Below are positions 41,821 through 51,874 of a stretch of 64,000 bases of DNA, in pieces (the first letter of the stretch is position 1; the number at the start of each line of letters is the position of its first letter). Origin of the DNA: Nocardioides stalactiti (GTDB lineage Bacteria; Actinomycetota; Actinomycetes; Propionibacteriales; Nocardioidaceae); the NCBI RefSeq assembly GCF_014180715.1, contig NZ_JACEFC010000003.1:1-64000 (forward strand), given 5' to 3'. The notes beneath the pieces are model-generated. The model was given only the letters and a program-made list of their open reading frames with translations, was not told where the DNA came from and made no database searches. The position numbers and the translations under genes are program-made.

Positions 41821-42423
41821 ATGCGCCGTGTTCCGGCCCAGATCGCTGCTCGACTGCCGGGCGCTGCCGAACTGTTCGCAGATCGCGGCCTTGAGGACAC
41901 CAAGGTTGAGGACATTGCCTCCGCAACCGGAGTGCCGAAGGCGACGCTCTACTACTACTTCGCGGGCAAGGAAGAGATCTTGGCGTTCCTTTTCCAAGAC
42001 GCGCTTCAACAGATGGCCGACGAGGTCACCATGGCAGTGCAGGCCGCGGACTCGGCGGCGACCCGGTTGACCGCGGTCGTCCAAGCGCAGTTGCGGGTGA
42101 TGGCTGATCAGCCGGCTGTGTGCCGAGCCCTCGTGGGAAACCTCGGTCGGGCGGGTCGCATCCCCGAGATCGCAACCGCCATCACCGAGGCCTACTACAC
42201 ACCGGTGCAACATCTTCTCGAGGAGGGCGTACGCGACGGGTCGCTCCGAGCGACCGAGGATCCTGCCACGACCGCGATGGTCTTGTTCGGCGCCGTCACC
42301 ATGAGTGCACTGTCATACCTAGCCACGGACCGGCCACTCAGCGCCGAGAGTTTGAGCCCCTCCATCCTCACCGTGGTCCTAGAAGGGCTGCTACCCCCTG
42401 ATTCGGCCCCACAAGAGTCCTGA
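41821..42423 (+). CDS. TetR family transcriptional regulator
   Basis: 200 residues; HTH TKVEDIASATGVPKATLYYYFAGKEEIL (about 27-54), then helical ligand domain. Divergent from the P450-SDR-P450 operon and overlapping the MmpL start (TGATG), so it is cotranscribed with the transporter. It probably represses both directions through the palindrome at 41760. Typical length and composition. Confidence 0.93.
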   Translation: MRRVPAQIAARLPGAAELFADRGLEDTKVEDIASATGVPKATLYYYFAGKEEILAFLFQDALQQMADEVTMAVQAADSAATRLTAVVQAQLRVMADQPAVCRALVGNLGRAGRIPEIATAITEAYYTPVQHLLEEGVRDGSLRATEDPATTAMVLFGAVTMSALSYLATDRPLSAESLSPSILTVVLEGLLPPDSAPQES

Positions 42424-45400
42424 TGAGATCGCAACGCGGTTCAAGCCAACGCAAGACCTGGACAGCCGCCGCACCGGGCCGCCTGGCCCGACTCTGCTCA
42501 GCCGGAATTCGCTTCCCGCGGCTGGTGGTCCTCGGCTGGCTGATCGCGGCTGTCGCAGTAACGGTTGCGGTGCCATCGCTTCCATCGGTGGTGGAGCGAA
42601 GCAGTTCGGCGTTTCTGCCGGAGGACGCCCCCACGTTGAACACGTTGCATCGGATGGATGAGGCGTTCGGTTCGGGGCGCACCGAGTCCTTCGTCTACGT
42701 CGTGTTCAGCAATAGCGACGGTCTGCGCGCGGCGGATGTCCGGGCCTACCGCAAGCTGGTGCGGGCGCTGCAGGCAGACGAGGTGCGGGTCTCTGACGTG
42801 CAGCACTTCGTCGGCAACAAGGACGCTCGGCGCCAATTGGTCAGCGACGACGGCGAGGCCGCGTACATGGTGGTCGGGTTGACCAGTGGCGTGGGATCAC
42901 CGGGCTCGGAGCGAGACGTGCACTGGCTTCGGGACGAGGTCGCCCAGGTGCCAGTGCCGCCTGGCACCACTACACACGTGACCGGTGACGCGGCGATGAT
43001 CACGGACCTGACGACGGAGGTCAATGCCGCGTCGGTGAGGATCACGGTGATCTCGGCTCTGCTGCTGATCATGATCCTGCTGATCATCTACCGCCGGCTC
43101 ACCACCGTGGTGATCACCGTGGTGACGATCGGGGTGGCGCTGGCCTGCGCTCGCGGGGTGCTCGCCTGGGCGGGTGAGCAGGGCTTGGCGCTGTCGACCT
43201 ACACCGATGCGTTCGTCACCGCGATCGTGCTGGGCGCCGGCACCGACTATTGCGTGTTTCTGATCAGCCGGTTCCGGGAGGCCTACGGACGAAGCGACGA
43301 CCCGATGGCGGCGGTTCGGGAGTCCGCGACCAGGGTGGGCCCAGCGTTGCTGGCCTCGGCCGGCACCGTTATCGTGGCTGCCTCGTGCCTTGGCTTCACC
43401 AAGCTGGCGATCTTCTCCACCACCGGTCCGCCGATGGCGATCTGTGTCGCGGTGACCGTCGCGGTGAGCCTGACCTTCACGCCTGCGTTGATGGTCTGGT
43501 TCGGGCCGCGGATCGGTCCCGCCCGGGCCCCGGCGCCGACCTCTGCGTGGTCGCGGGTCGGCCAGCTGGTGGCGCGGCGACCCGCTCGCGTGCTTCTGGT
43601 CGGCGCTGCTGTGCTGGTGGCGCTGGCCGCGTTCTTGCCCACCATGGTGATCTCCTATGACCAGCGCAACTCCCAGCCCGAGGGCACGCCGAGCAACCAG
43701 GGGCTGGAGGTGTTGGAGGAGCATTACCCCCGCAACGAGACCCTGCCTGACTACCTGCTGGTGGAATCGCCCCGGGACATGCGCAACCCCAAGGATCTGG
43801 CCGTGCTCAACGAGCTCAGTCGCGAGGTAGCCAAGGTGGACGGGGTCACCGGCGTGCGCAGCATCACCCAGCCGGCCGGAAAGCCGCTCAAGCCGGCTTC
43901 GATCGCCCGGCAGCTCAAGAGACTCGCCGAGGGGTTCGGCCGAGCCAGCGATGGCCTGGAGGAAGGACAACCCGGGCTGGAACGCCTCTCCTCGGGCAGC
44001 ACCCAGCTTGCCGATGCGATCGATCAAGTCGCCGGGGGCGCCGATCGTGCTCGCGACGGTGTCAACAGGCTGGTGGATGGCACCACCGACCTCGCCGGGG
44101 GACTCGGCCGCGCCGCGGAGAACACGGAGAGCGCGGCACAGGGCGCACGCCGACTCCAACGGGGCGCCGCGACCTTGGCGACAGGGCTCCAGACCGCCCA
44201 CGACCAAGTCAGTGTCGCCGTGGACGGGATAGGCATGATCGTGCAAGCGCTCAACCGTGACCTGCTCTGCACCGCCGACCCGGTCTGTCACCGAGCGCGC
44301 GAAGGGCTAACTGAGATCCACCGCGGCCTGAAGAACGAACTGCTTCCCGGCTTGCAGAAGGCAGCGGACGGCGCAGCACGCATCGCGAGCGGTCAAGGAC
44401 GGCTGGCCGAAGGCCTCGACCGTCTCGCCGCCGGGTTGGACCAGGCCCAGCGCGGTGCCGACCGGATCGCCGGCGGGCAGCGGCTCCTGCGCACCAGGCT
44501 GGGACAGATGGCAGACGGCACCTCGCAGATCGCCGACAACGCCGACGCCTTCGCGCCCGGCATCGAAGAGCTCATCGACCAGACCAGCCGGCTCACCGAG
44601 AACCTGCGACGCTCGGAGTCCTACCTGAACAGAGTGAATCGCCAGGCCGACAGCCCCGAGGCCGGAGGCTTCTACCTGCCCGCGAGCGCCTTGCGAGACG
44701 AACGGTTCGCCTACGCGCGTGAAGTGTTCCTGAGCCCCGACGGCCGCGTGGCACGAATCCAGGTCACCGGCGACACGGATCCCTTGAGCCCGGACGGGCT
44801 ACGCCGCTTCGAGGAAGTGCAGGAGACGGCCGAAACCGCGCTAGACCAGACGCGTCTTGCCGATGCCACCGTCAGCGGCACCGGCGCCGCCGGTCTCGGC
44901 GCCGACCTGAACCGCTACCTGCTCGACGACGCCAAACTCGTCCTCATGGCAGTGCTCCTGGTCGTCCTCCTCGTCCTCATCATCACCCTGAGGTCACTCG
45001 CCGCCCCCTTGTACCTGCTCGTCTCGGTGGCTCTGTCCTGCGCGGCAGCACTCGGCCTAACCACCCTGGTCTTCCAGAGCCTCCTCGGCCACGACATCCA
45101 GTTCGCCGTACCCGTGATCACCTTCGTGCTACTCGTAGCCGTCGGCGCCGACTACAACATCTTGCTGATGAGCCGCATGCGCGAGAACGGCACCACCCTG
45201 ACCCGCGCCAAAGTTGCCGAAGCCGTCACCCTCACCGGCCCAGTGATCACCTCCGCAGGCATCATCTTCGCCAGCACCTTCATCGCCATCCTCACCTCAC
45301 CAGTCATCACTCTCGCCCAGACCGGCTTCGCCGTCGCCACCGGACTGCTGCTCGACACCTTCGTGGTCCGCAGCCTCATCGTCCCCGCCTGCGCCGCACT

Positions 45401-45485
45401 ACTCGAGAACCACAACTGGTGGCCGGCCTCCGCGACCCGGCGCCGCGGATCAACCACGACGGCACCATCCCCTGCAGCGTCCTGA
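42423..45485 (+). CDS. MmpL-type RND lipid transporter
   Basis: 1020 residues with the MMPL layout: helix 1, a periplasmic domain (about 50-190), helices 2-6 including the GAGTDYCVFLISRFRE hallmark, a long coiled second periplasmic domain (about 440-800), and helices 7-12 with GADYNILLMSRMRE. The second domain is rich in heptad-like GAxRLxxG repeats around residues 500-720 (LAEGLDRLAAGLDQAQ). MmpL proteins export lipids or siderophores powered by protons. Its partner is cotranscribed TetR. No MmpS is nearby. Confidence 0.95.
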   Translation: MRSQRGSSQRKTWTAAAPGRLARLCSAGIRFPRLVVLGWLIAAVAVTVAVPSLPSVVERSSSAFLPEDAPTLNTLHRMDEAFGSGRTESFVYVVFSNSDGLRAADVRAYRKLVRALQADEVRVSDVQHFVGNKDARRQLVSDDGEAAYMVVGLTSGVGSPGSERDVHWLRDEVAQVPVPPGTTTHVTGDAAMITDLTTEVNAASVRITVISALLLIMILLIIYRRLTTVVITVVTIGVALACARGVLAWAGEQGLALSTYTDAFVTAIVLGAGTDYCVFLISRFREAYGRSDDPMAAVRESATRVGPALLASAGTVIVAASCLGFTKLAIFSTTGPPMAICVAVTVAVSLTFTPALMVWFGPRIGPARAPAPTSAWSRVGQLVARRPARVLLVGAAVLVALAAFLPTMVISYDQRNSQPEGTPSNQGLEVLEEHYPRNETLPDYLLVESPRDMRNPKDLAVLNELSREVAKVDGVTGVRSITQPAGKPLKPASIARQLKRLAEGFGRASDGLEEGQPGLERLSSGSTQLADAIDQVAGGADRARDGVNRLVDGTTDLAGGLGRAAENTESAAQGARRLQRGAATLATGLQTAHDQVSVAVDGIGMIVQALNRDLLCTADPVCHRAREGLTEIHRGLKNELLPGLQKAADGAARIASGQGRLAEGLDRLAAGLDQAQRGADRIAGGQRLLRTRLGQMADGTSQIADNADAFAPGIEELIDQTSRLTENLRRSESYLNRVNRQADSPEAGGFYLPASALRDERFAYAREVFLSPDGRVARIQVTGDTDPLSPDGLRRFEEVQETAETALDQTRLADATVSGTGAAGLGADLNRYLLDDAKLVLMAVLLVVLLVLIITLRSLAAPLYLLVSVALSCAAALGLTTLVFQSLLGHDIQFAVPVITFVLLVAVGADYNILLMSRMRENGTTLTRAKVAEAVTLTGPVITSAGIIFASTFIAILTSPVITLAQTGFAVATGLLLDTFVVRSLIVPACAALLENHNWWPASATRRRGSTTTAPSPAAS

Positions 45486-45898
45486 CCCCGGCCCGAAGCC
45501 CGAGCCCGGCACTTCCGGGTAGTCGAGCACGACTGCGACAAGAGAGGTTCTCCAACCTGATCGGGATGAGACGTCGTCGCCGGCTCCAGCCCGGGTGGAA
45601 CACCAGAACGAGGAGGTCCCATCGCGAGGCGGACCTGTCATGAGCCACAGCGAGGGGCGCAGTCCCCGCGGTGGGCATGCTTCTGATCAAGCCATTGCTG
45701 TGGGCCAGGGTCGGCGCCGGCATCCACCCGGCATCCGCTGGACAGGTCCGGGCCTTGACACCCCGAGGGATCAGGCGATTCAGGAGTCACAACGAGCGCC
45801 GAGTAGCCGGCGCAAACCCTGCCAGCCAGCGCCAGGCCAGCCACGTTGAAGACCTACATGCGGTTCAGTGGCTGACATAGACAATCTTGTCGAGATTT
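45486..45898. other. Convergent intergenic region, no recognised gene
   Basis: 413 bases between the MmpL stop (plus) and a TetR stop (minus). Reading frames at 45595-45849 have no ribosome site or family similarity. A weak hairpin (CCCGG-CACTT-CCGGG, 45505-45519) may terminate MmpL. Confidence 0.5.
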
Positions 45899-46501
45899 CT
45901 ACGACCTGAGTCCGAGGTACCTCAGCGCCACTTCAGTGATCTGGCGGCCCGTGGTGTTCATGTCGGCGTTCGGGAGGGCAAGGTGGCTCACGGTGAGCCG
46001 AACCAGCGCATCGGCAGCGTCATCGACGTCCGTCCGGTCGAGCTCGGGAAAGCTCTCCATGAACCACCCGACGAGCACCTCCGTGGATCGTTCGAGCAGC
46101 GTGAACGAGGTAGTCAGGAGGGGCAGGACGCCGAGCGGTTGATCCGTCGCGTCACGATGTGAGATCAAGACCGCCTTCAGCAGGGGGCTTCGCTCAGCCT
46201 CGCTGAGCGTGAACTGGACAGCGGCGGAGATGCCGGCGGCCGCGTCGGATCTGTGGCGTTCCAGTTCGAGGTGGATCCCTGCCAGAAATCTGTCGGCCTC
46301 GCGCAGCAACAGTGCGTCGCCCAGACTGGCCTTGTCACCGAAAACCTTGTAGAGCAGCGCCCTCGACGCGCCGGCGCGCTCGGCGATCTCGCTCATCCGG
46401 ACCTTGTCCCAGCCCTTGGCGACTGCGAGCTCATACGCCGATTCGAGGATCAAGCCGCGGACGTGCCGTCGATAGGACTCTCGGACGCTCGGACGATCCA
46501 C
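45899..46501 (-). CDS. TetR family transcriptional regulator
   Basis: 200 residues from a GTG. HTH VRMSEIAERAGASRALLYKVFGDKASL (about 34-60), then ligand domain. It diverges from the BtrH-like/transglutaminase-like pair, the likely target. In the shared gap (46502-46700), TGAC-GTGT-GTCA (46533-46544) and AATG-N10-CATT (46513-46530) are candidate operators. GC content here is lower than to the left. Confidence 0.92.
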   Translation of the reverse strand: MDRPSVRESYRRHVRGLILESAYELAVAKGWDKVRMSEIAERAGASRALLYKVFGDKASLGDALLLREADRFLAGIHLELERHRSDAAAGISAAVQFTLSEAERSPLLKAVLISHRDATDQPLGVLPLLTTSFTLLERSTEVLVGWFMESFPELDRTDVDDAADALVRLTVSHLALPNADMNTTGRQITEVALRYLGLRS

Positions 46502-46700
46502 CCGGACAGCGTAATGGATCCTGTTTCATTCATGACGTGTGTCACGGACGGAGTCGCTGGCCACGATCGCGAATCAACGGGGGCGCACGGGCACGCAACG
46601 TCGAGGGGGTACAGAATTCCGATGTCGTCTACAATGAAGGCACTGAGCACCGTATTGTTGCGGTGCGTTGCCAACTCGGTTGACAGCATGGGGGAACGAG

Positions 46701-47783
46701 ATGACGTCCGCACGTGGCTCGATCATCACGCCCTATCCGCATCGGATGGGCGGTCACTGCGGGTCAGGTGCCTTGCGTGACTTGATGCACTGGGCTGGAT
46801 TGGGGTGGGGCGAACCTCCAAGCGAGGGCATGGTCTTCGCGCTGGGAGGGGCGCTCGACATCGCCTATGCACGTACCGGCGAGATGGTGCCACCGATCTA
46901 TCTCGTCGGCCGAGGAGGCGATCTCGAGGTCGATCTGCCGAAGCGGCTTGGAGCAACGGTCTCGATGCATTCCACAGATGATGCCGACCTCGGCTGGACC
47001 TGGGTGCGCGACCGCATCGACGACGGCCAGCCGGTCATGGCGTGGGGGGACATCGGCGAACTCCCCTACCTCCGCGTCCGCCTGCAGATGAGCCGTCACG
47101 ACATCGTGATCATCGGGTACGACAACGACCGCCGGATCGCGTTCGTCGTGGACAACGACCGCGAGGAAGTCCAAGAGGTCCCCTACGACGCATTGGCACG
47201 CGCACGTGCATCGACGTCCTTCCCCGTGCCGACCAGGCACACCCTCTACGACATCGCCTGGCCCGCCGCCGTGCCTCCGCTCCAAGAGGTCGCTGGAGAC
47301 GCCTTCGCTCAGGCAGCCGCGACCATGCGCGGCTCGTCCGGCTCCGTCATCGCAGCTGTCGACACTGGCATGGTGGGGGCCAGGGGTCTCGAAGCGGCGC
47401 AACTGTTCGCCTCTGACATCCTGACCTGGCGCCAGCTTTTCGCCAACGACGAGCTCCATGTCGTGCTGCTCGGACTGGGAGCCTTCATCGAGAAGGCCGG
47501 CACCGGAGGGGGCCTGTTCCGGCGGCTCCTGGCGAGCGGTTCCGCGGAGATCGCCGAGCACCTAGGTAATCGCGACGTGAACCACCTGGCGACGGCAGCC
47601 AGGAACTGCGCGCGGGCATGGACCGAGGTGGCGCACCTGGCCTGGAGCAAGGATTGCTCCGTCGATGAGCGGTGGAGGGACGCCGGCTCTGCGGCCCAGG
47701 TGTTGCCGGGCTTGGAGTCAGCGTTGGCGGAGGCGTTGGACGCCGCCGCGCTCTCGTTGCAACGGGCGAGGTTGTCGCGGTGA
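46701..47783 (+). CDS. BtrH N-terminal domain/DUF4872-like protein
   Basis: 360 residues. N-terminal motif GGHCGSGALRDLMHW with a conserved Cys, then RHDIVIIGYD with the His, fits the papain-like BtrH N-terminal fold; the C-terminal helical part (about 190-355) resembles DUF4872. BtrH itself transfers acyl groups in butirosin synthesis, while most relatives are of unknown role. The ATG after GGGGGAACGAG is chosen over an upstream in-frame start. It overlaps the next gene by four bases (GTGA), a second papain-like protein. Confidence 0.75.
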   Translation: MTSARGSIITPYPHRMGGHCGSGALRDLMHWAGLGWGEPPSEGMVFALGGALDIAYARTGEMVPPIYLVGRGGDLEVDLPKRLGATVSMHSTDDADLGWTWVRDRIDDGQPVMAWGDIGELPYLRVRLQMSRHDIVIIGYDNDRRIAFVVDNDREEVQEVPYDALARARASTSFPVPTRHTLYDIAWPAAVPPLQEVAGDAFAQAAATMRGSSGSVIAAVDTGMVGARGLEAAQLFASDILTWRQLFANDELHVVLLGLGAFIEKAGTGGGLFRRLLASGSAEIAEHLGNRDVNHLATAARNCARAWTEVAHLAWSKDCSVDERWRDAGSAAQVLPGLESALAEALDAAALSLQRARLSR

Positions 47784-48439
47784 CCCTTCCGCCACCTGAA
47801 AGCATCCAGCCAAGCGCGTACGTCGACAGCGATCATCCGGCGGTCGTCGATTTCGCCCGCTCGGTGACCTCGGGCGCGTCCGATGACCGCGAACGCGCAA
47901 GTCGGCTGTTCGCAGCCGTGCGGGACCGCCTCCGCTACGACCCGTATAGCCTCTCGGCAGATCCCGAGCAGTACCGCGCGAGCGCCATCCTGACCTCAGA
48001 GTCGGCGTGGTGCGTCCCGAAGGCCGTCGCATTGGCGGCGGCGGCGCGCGCGGTCGAGATCCCTGCGATGTTGGGCTTCTCCGATGTTCGCAACCACCTT
48101 TCCAGTCCCAAGCTCCTCACGTTGATGGGCACGGACTTGTTCGTCTATCACGGCTGGGTGCAGATGTACGTCGGGGGTCAGTGGCGCAAGGCCTCACCGG
48201 CGTTCAACGGCGAGCTGTGCCAACGGTTCGGCGTCGCACCACTCGAGTTCGACGGCACGAAGGACGCCCTCCTGCACCAGTACGACGGCGCGGGCCGCAG
48301 GCACATGGAGTACGTGCGAGAGCGAGGCGTCTTCGCCGACCTCCCCTTCACCGAAGTCATGGAAGCCCTTCGGGCGACGTATGGGGGCATGCTCTACCCG
48401 AGGGGCGAGGATGACACCTTCTCGCCCGTCGAAGGCTGA
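47780..48439 (+). CDS. Transglutaminase-like domain protein
   Basis: 219 residues from a GTG overlapping the BtrH-like stop. Transglutaminase core: nucleophile Cys in SAWCVPKAVALAAAARAVEIPA, His in YHGWVQMYVGGQWRKASPAFN, where the usual Asp of the triad reads Ser-Pro-Ala. Such proteins act as peptidases or amide transferases. The missing Asp may reduce or alter activity. Coupling to the BtrH-like protein suggests the pair work on the same substrate. Confidence 0.8.
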   Translation: MTLPPPESIQPSAYVDSDHPAVVDFARSVTSGASDDRERASRLFAAVRDRLRYDPYSLSADPEQYRASAILTSESAWCVPKAVALAAAARAVEIPAMLGFSDVRNHLSSPKLLTLMGTDLFVYHGWVQMYVGGQWRKASPAFNGELCQRFGVAPLEFDGTKDALLHQYDGAGRRHMEYVRERGVFADLPFTEVMEALRATYGGMLYPRGEDDTFSPVEG

Positions 48440-48465
48440 CACCACGCCCCCGCGGAGGTTGCGTT

Positions 48466-49284
48466 CTACACCTCCGGCGGCGATGGTTCGCTGGGTTCTG
48501 CGGGCCTCAACCGAACGGGCGGACCCTCGCCGCGCACCCGCTCCAACATGCCCACGATTGCCTCGAAGAGTCGGCGCGTGCCCTCACTGGCCGCCTCGTG
48601 CACTGAGCCACCCCCGCGAAGATCATCCAGGTCGACCGGCGGGCCGATCTCGATCAGCACTCGCGGACGGCGCAAGGGGTGCGGACGCTTGCTGTAGGCC
48701 GGCAGCAGTTCCTGCGCTCCCCACTGAGCCACCGGGAGAAGCGGCGCGCCCGACTCCAAGGCCAAACGCGCTGCGCCGTTCTTCATAGCCATGGGCCATC
48801 CATCGTCGGCCTTCGTAATCGACCCCTCGGGATAGACCAGGACCACTCGGCCGCTGCGGACGGCGGCGAGTGCAGCGTCGTACCCCTGACGACCTTCCTC
48901 TCGATCGACCGCGATATGACCAGCCGACCGGAACCACCAGCCAACTAGCCGACGATCGAAGAGGGCCGACTTGGCGAGAAACGCCGGGACACGGCGCTGG
49001 GCCAGGACCATCTCACTCAGCAACAGCGGGTCGACGTGCGAGACGTGATTAGCAGCAAGGATCACGCCGCCGGACCCGGGTAGCAGCTCCGTACCTCTCC
49101 AATCTCGTCGCCGCACCACCACGAGTATTGGCTTGATCACGGTGATCGCCACCCACCACGGCACGCCACGACGTTCCTTGTCATGCCCATGGGGACCATG
49201 CGCAGCCACGGCCTTCCGGGACCGAACGGAATCACCATGGACCGGCATGAGCAGATCATAGACATACTCCGATGTAATGTTCAC
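48466..49284 (-). CDS. 1-acyl-glycerol-3-phosphate acyltransferase-like (PlsC family)
   Basis: 272 residues. Acyltransferase motif NHVSHVD (HX4D) near residue 80, FPEGS-equivalent as VYPEGSITK, and the hydrophobic AITVIKPILVVV segment near residue 47. It would acylate lysophospholipid or a related acceptor at the membrane. The start is uncertain: GTG at 49284 gives the longest form, ATG at 49248 a shorter one, neither with a strong ribosome site. It converges on the transglutaminase-like gene. Confidence 0.87.
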   Translation of the reverse strand: MNITSEYVYDLLMPVHGDSVRSRKAVAAHGPHGHDKERRGVPWWVAITVIKPILVVVRRRDWRGTELLPGSGGVILAANHVSHVDPLLLSEMVLAQRRVPAFLAKSALFDRRLVGWWFRSAGHIAVDREEGRQGYDAALAAVRSGRVVLVYPEGSITKADDGWPMAMKNGAARLALESGAPLLPVAQWGAQELLPAYSKRPHPLRRPRVLIEIGPPVDLDDLRGGGSVHEAASEGTRRLFEAIVGMLERVRGEGPPVRLRPAEPSEPSPPEV

Positions 49285-49474
49285 CTCGTTGACAAACCTG
49301 ACCCTTCTGTTTCACATTGGCCCTGTCCGCTCGCCCCCTGGTCCGACGTGCTCTGGAGCAGGATCGACGTGCCGGATCGGGTGATGAGGATGCGTCCGCT
49401 GGTTCTTACCGGACCACGTTCGACGGGCGGTCTTCTGCCTCGCTCGCAACCACTACCGACGAGGATGACAACCA

Positions 49475-50014
49475 GTGCCTGACCTTCCCCAGCAGCAGTG
49501 CCTCCTCCCAGGCTCGACAAGTGCGAACGGCACGGACCTCGACAGCTGGGTTCGCCTCATGAAGGACACCTCGCCGGCAGCCGAAGGCGAGCTCCTCCCT
49601 CCGCACTCCGCTACATGCGCCGGGTGCGGACCCGACAACCCTGCTGGCCTAGGTCTTCGCGTCGAAAACTCGGCAGCCGGTGTCCGCGCGGTCCACCGCT
49701 TCGACGATCGCCAGACTGGCGCACCCGGGATCGCGCACGGAGGCTTGGTCGCGGCGGCGTTCGACGACCTGTTCGGATTCTTGCTCTACAGCGTGGGACA
49801 ACTTGCCGTCACCCGGTCCCTCACCGTGGAATACCTCCGACCAGTCCGGCTCCACCAGGACTACGTGTTCACGGCTTCGATCAACGATCGATCTGGGCGA
49901 CGACTCCACGTCGCCGCACAAGTGGATGCACCGGACGGCACCGTTCACGGAACAGCCAAGGCAACCTTCGTGACCGTCGATCGCTCGCACTTCTCGCCCC
50001 CGCCGGCCCCATGA
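49475..50014 (+). CDS. PaaI/hotdog-fold thioesterase-like protein
   Basis: 179 residues from a GTG. An N-terminal extension with a CAGCG pair precedes a hotdog domain: GIAHGGLVAAAFDDLFG (the HGG motif and helix), then VTRSLTVEYLRPVRLHQDYVF. It should hydrolyse acyl-CoA or aryl-CoA thioesters. Overlaps the P450 start (ATGA), so the two are coupled. The N-terminal 45 residues are not part of the family core. Confidence 0.82.
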   Translation: MPDLPQQQCLLPGSTSANGTDLDSWVRLMKDTSPAAEGELLPPHSATCAGCGPDNPAGLGLRVENSAAGVRAVHRFDDRQTGAPGIAHGGLVAAAFDDLFGFLLYSVGQLAVTRSLTVEYLRPVRLHQDYVFTASINDRSGRRLHVAAQVDAPDGTVHGTAKATFVTVDRSHFSPPPAP

Positions 50015-51216
50015 GCGAGACCGACCAGCTGCTTGCATCCGTGCTTCTGGACGACCACGGCGCTGCCGGTCCTTACCTGGGTTACGACAGGATCCGTACC
50101 ACGGCCCCCGTCCTCATCGCTTCCAGCGGAACCGTGGTCCTCTCCAGTTGGCGCGCCTGCACTCAGGCACTTCGCGACCCGCGCCTCGGCAAAGCCGACG
50201 AGTCACTCGGGTTTCAACTCAACCCCGTGCCGCCAGAGCTCCAACAGACCACGCTGTCCCGCCTGCGTCGCACCATGCTCTTCCAGAACCCGCCCCACCA
50301 CACGCGCCTCCGCCGACTCGTCTCGGACGTCTTCACGCCGCGGCACGTAGCGGATCTGGAGGCGCGGGTCGCGTCCACGACAGACACGCTGCTCGACCAG
50401 ATCGAGGAGAGGCAGGGCTGTGACATCGTGGCAGACCTTGCCCTGCCGCTGCCGGTAGCGGTGATCGGGGACCTGCTCGGAGTTCCCTCAGCCGACCGAC
50501 TTGTCGCCGCACCTCTGGTTCGTCATCTCCTCATCCCTCTCGAGCCTGCTGCGGACGTCGCCGGCATGCAAGCCGCCGCACGTGCAGAGGCGCAACTAGC
50601 GGACTACTTCGGCGACCTACTGAACGAGAAGCGCAGGCGTCCGACAAACGACCTCCTGTCGCGCTTGGCCACGAATCGTGACACAGGCGCACTCGACCAA
50701 GAGGAATGCGTCGGCACCGCGATGCTGCTCTTCGCCGCAGGGTTCGAGACGACGACCAACCTCATCGCCAACGGAACCGCAGCGCTCCTTGACCATCCCG
50801 ACCAGGCTGACCGCTGGCGGCGCAACCCTGATCTCTCGCTCACGGCGATCGATGAGCTGCTCCGATTCGATGCGCCCATCCAGACCGATGGCCGAACCGC
50901 GATGGAGGCAACCGACCTTGACGGTGTCCCCATCGCACCCGGAACTATGGTGCTGCTCCTCATCGGCGCCGCCAACCGTGACCCCGCACGGTTCGAAGAT
51001 CCCCACCGACTCGATCTAGGCCGACCCGACAGCGGATCGCTCGCGTTCGGTGCCGGGATCCACTACTGCCTGGGCGCTCCTCTCGCACGGCTCGAGGGCC
51101 GATTGCTCTTCCCGCGCTTGCTCGCCCGCTTCCCCGCCCTGCGGGCGAGCGCGCCGGCACGATGGCGCCCCGGCCTCACCTTCCGCGGGCTGCTGGAGCT
51201 GCCCGTCGCGACGTGA
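50011..51216 (+). CDS. Cytochrome P450 (401 aa)
   Basis: 401 residues. I-helix AAGFETTTNL, ExxR as ELLRFDAP, haem motif FGAGIHYCLGAPLARLE. ATG at 50011 overlaps the thioesterase-like stop; an upstream in-frame extension to 49498 lies wholly inside that gene. Third P450 of the window, like 40502-41713 in class. It ends just before a pseudogene tract. Confidence 0.95.
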   Translation: MSETDQLLASVLLDDHGAAGPYLGYDRIRTTAPVLIASSGTVVLSSWRACTQALRDPRLGKADESLGFQLNPVPPELQQTTLSRLRRTMLFQNPPHHTRLRRLVSDVFTPRHVADLEARVASTTDTLLDQIEERQGCDIVADLALPLPVAVIGDLLGVPSADRLVAAPLVRHLLIPLEPAADVAGMQAAARAEAQLADYFGDLLNEKRRRPTNDLLSRLATNRDTGALDQEECVGTAMLLFAAGFETTTNLIANGTAALLDHPDQADRWRRNPDLSLTAIDELLRFDAPIQTDGRTAMEATDLDGVPIAPGTMVLLLIGAANRDPARFEDPHRLDLGRPDSGSLAFGAGIHYCLGAPLARLEGRLLFPRLLARFPALRASAPARWRPGLTFRGLLELPVAT

Positions 51217-51227
51217 TCACTTGACGG

Positions 51228-51868
51228 CCCCAAAGGACCAGCGGCCTGGAGGCGAGTGCCCGAAGATCATCAGAGAGCTCGGGGAGTCCGACAACCGAAC
51301 CACTCGGGCTCTGACGCCGGGACGCCTGCACGCGCGCACGGTCGGGGTGTTCTCCGGGGCGGTGGAGGCGGCGATGACGAGGATCCAGGCGGCCAGCTGG
51401 ACCGAGCAGCAGTCGATGCGCCCTGCTCAGCAGCCGTATCGCCGTCCCCAGGAACGCGCCCCGCGAGCTCGAGGGTCCGCGGCCGGCCGCATCGCTCGAC
51501 CAGAAGAGCAGAGCTTGCTCGACCGAGCCCTCGACCAGCGCACCGGCGGCGGTCAGAGCGAGCTCTTCCACCGGCTGATCGACGACCAGCGCGTCCCCGA
51601 CGAGGCGCGGATCATCAACGCCCTCTCCGACGTCTCCGCCTCACCTCTGGTGACGGTCCGCGACCGGTCCGCGACCCGGGGCCCCGGGAAGGTCCAGCTC
51701 GATAACGCCGCGTTGGTTGGCCCGACCGCCAACCTCGCGCTACCGGCGATGGAACCGGCCACCTACGTGTCGCATCTGCTCTCGCTGGGCCTGGTCGAGC
51801 AGGGACCGGAGCACGCCTCGATGAAGCAGGACTACGAGATCGTGATGGCCGAGACCAACGTCCTCTAG
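51228..51868 (+). pseudogene. N-terminally truncated Abi-alpha-like remnant
   Basis: A single frame reads DNRTTRALTPGRLHARTVGVFSGAVEAAMTRIQAA through LIDDQRVPDEARIINALSD to YVSHLLSLGLVEQGPE and ends TAG at 51868. The pattern recalls DUF4393 (Abi-alpha), recalled from memory with low certainty. There is no good start codon or ribosome site; the front of the gene is missing. It may be the upstream partner of the DUF445 remnant that follows in the same frame. Confidence 0.5.
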
Positions 51869-51874
51869 CAGCTG

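Noticed and set aside
45595-45849. An 84-residue frame in the MmpL-TetR gap
   Set aside because: No ribosome site, no family similarity, Pro/Gly/Arg bias.
49285-49474. Shared TGTTTCA sequence between this gap and the TetR gap at 46.5 kb
   Set aside because: Only seven bases match; too short to call an operator.
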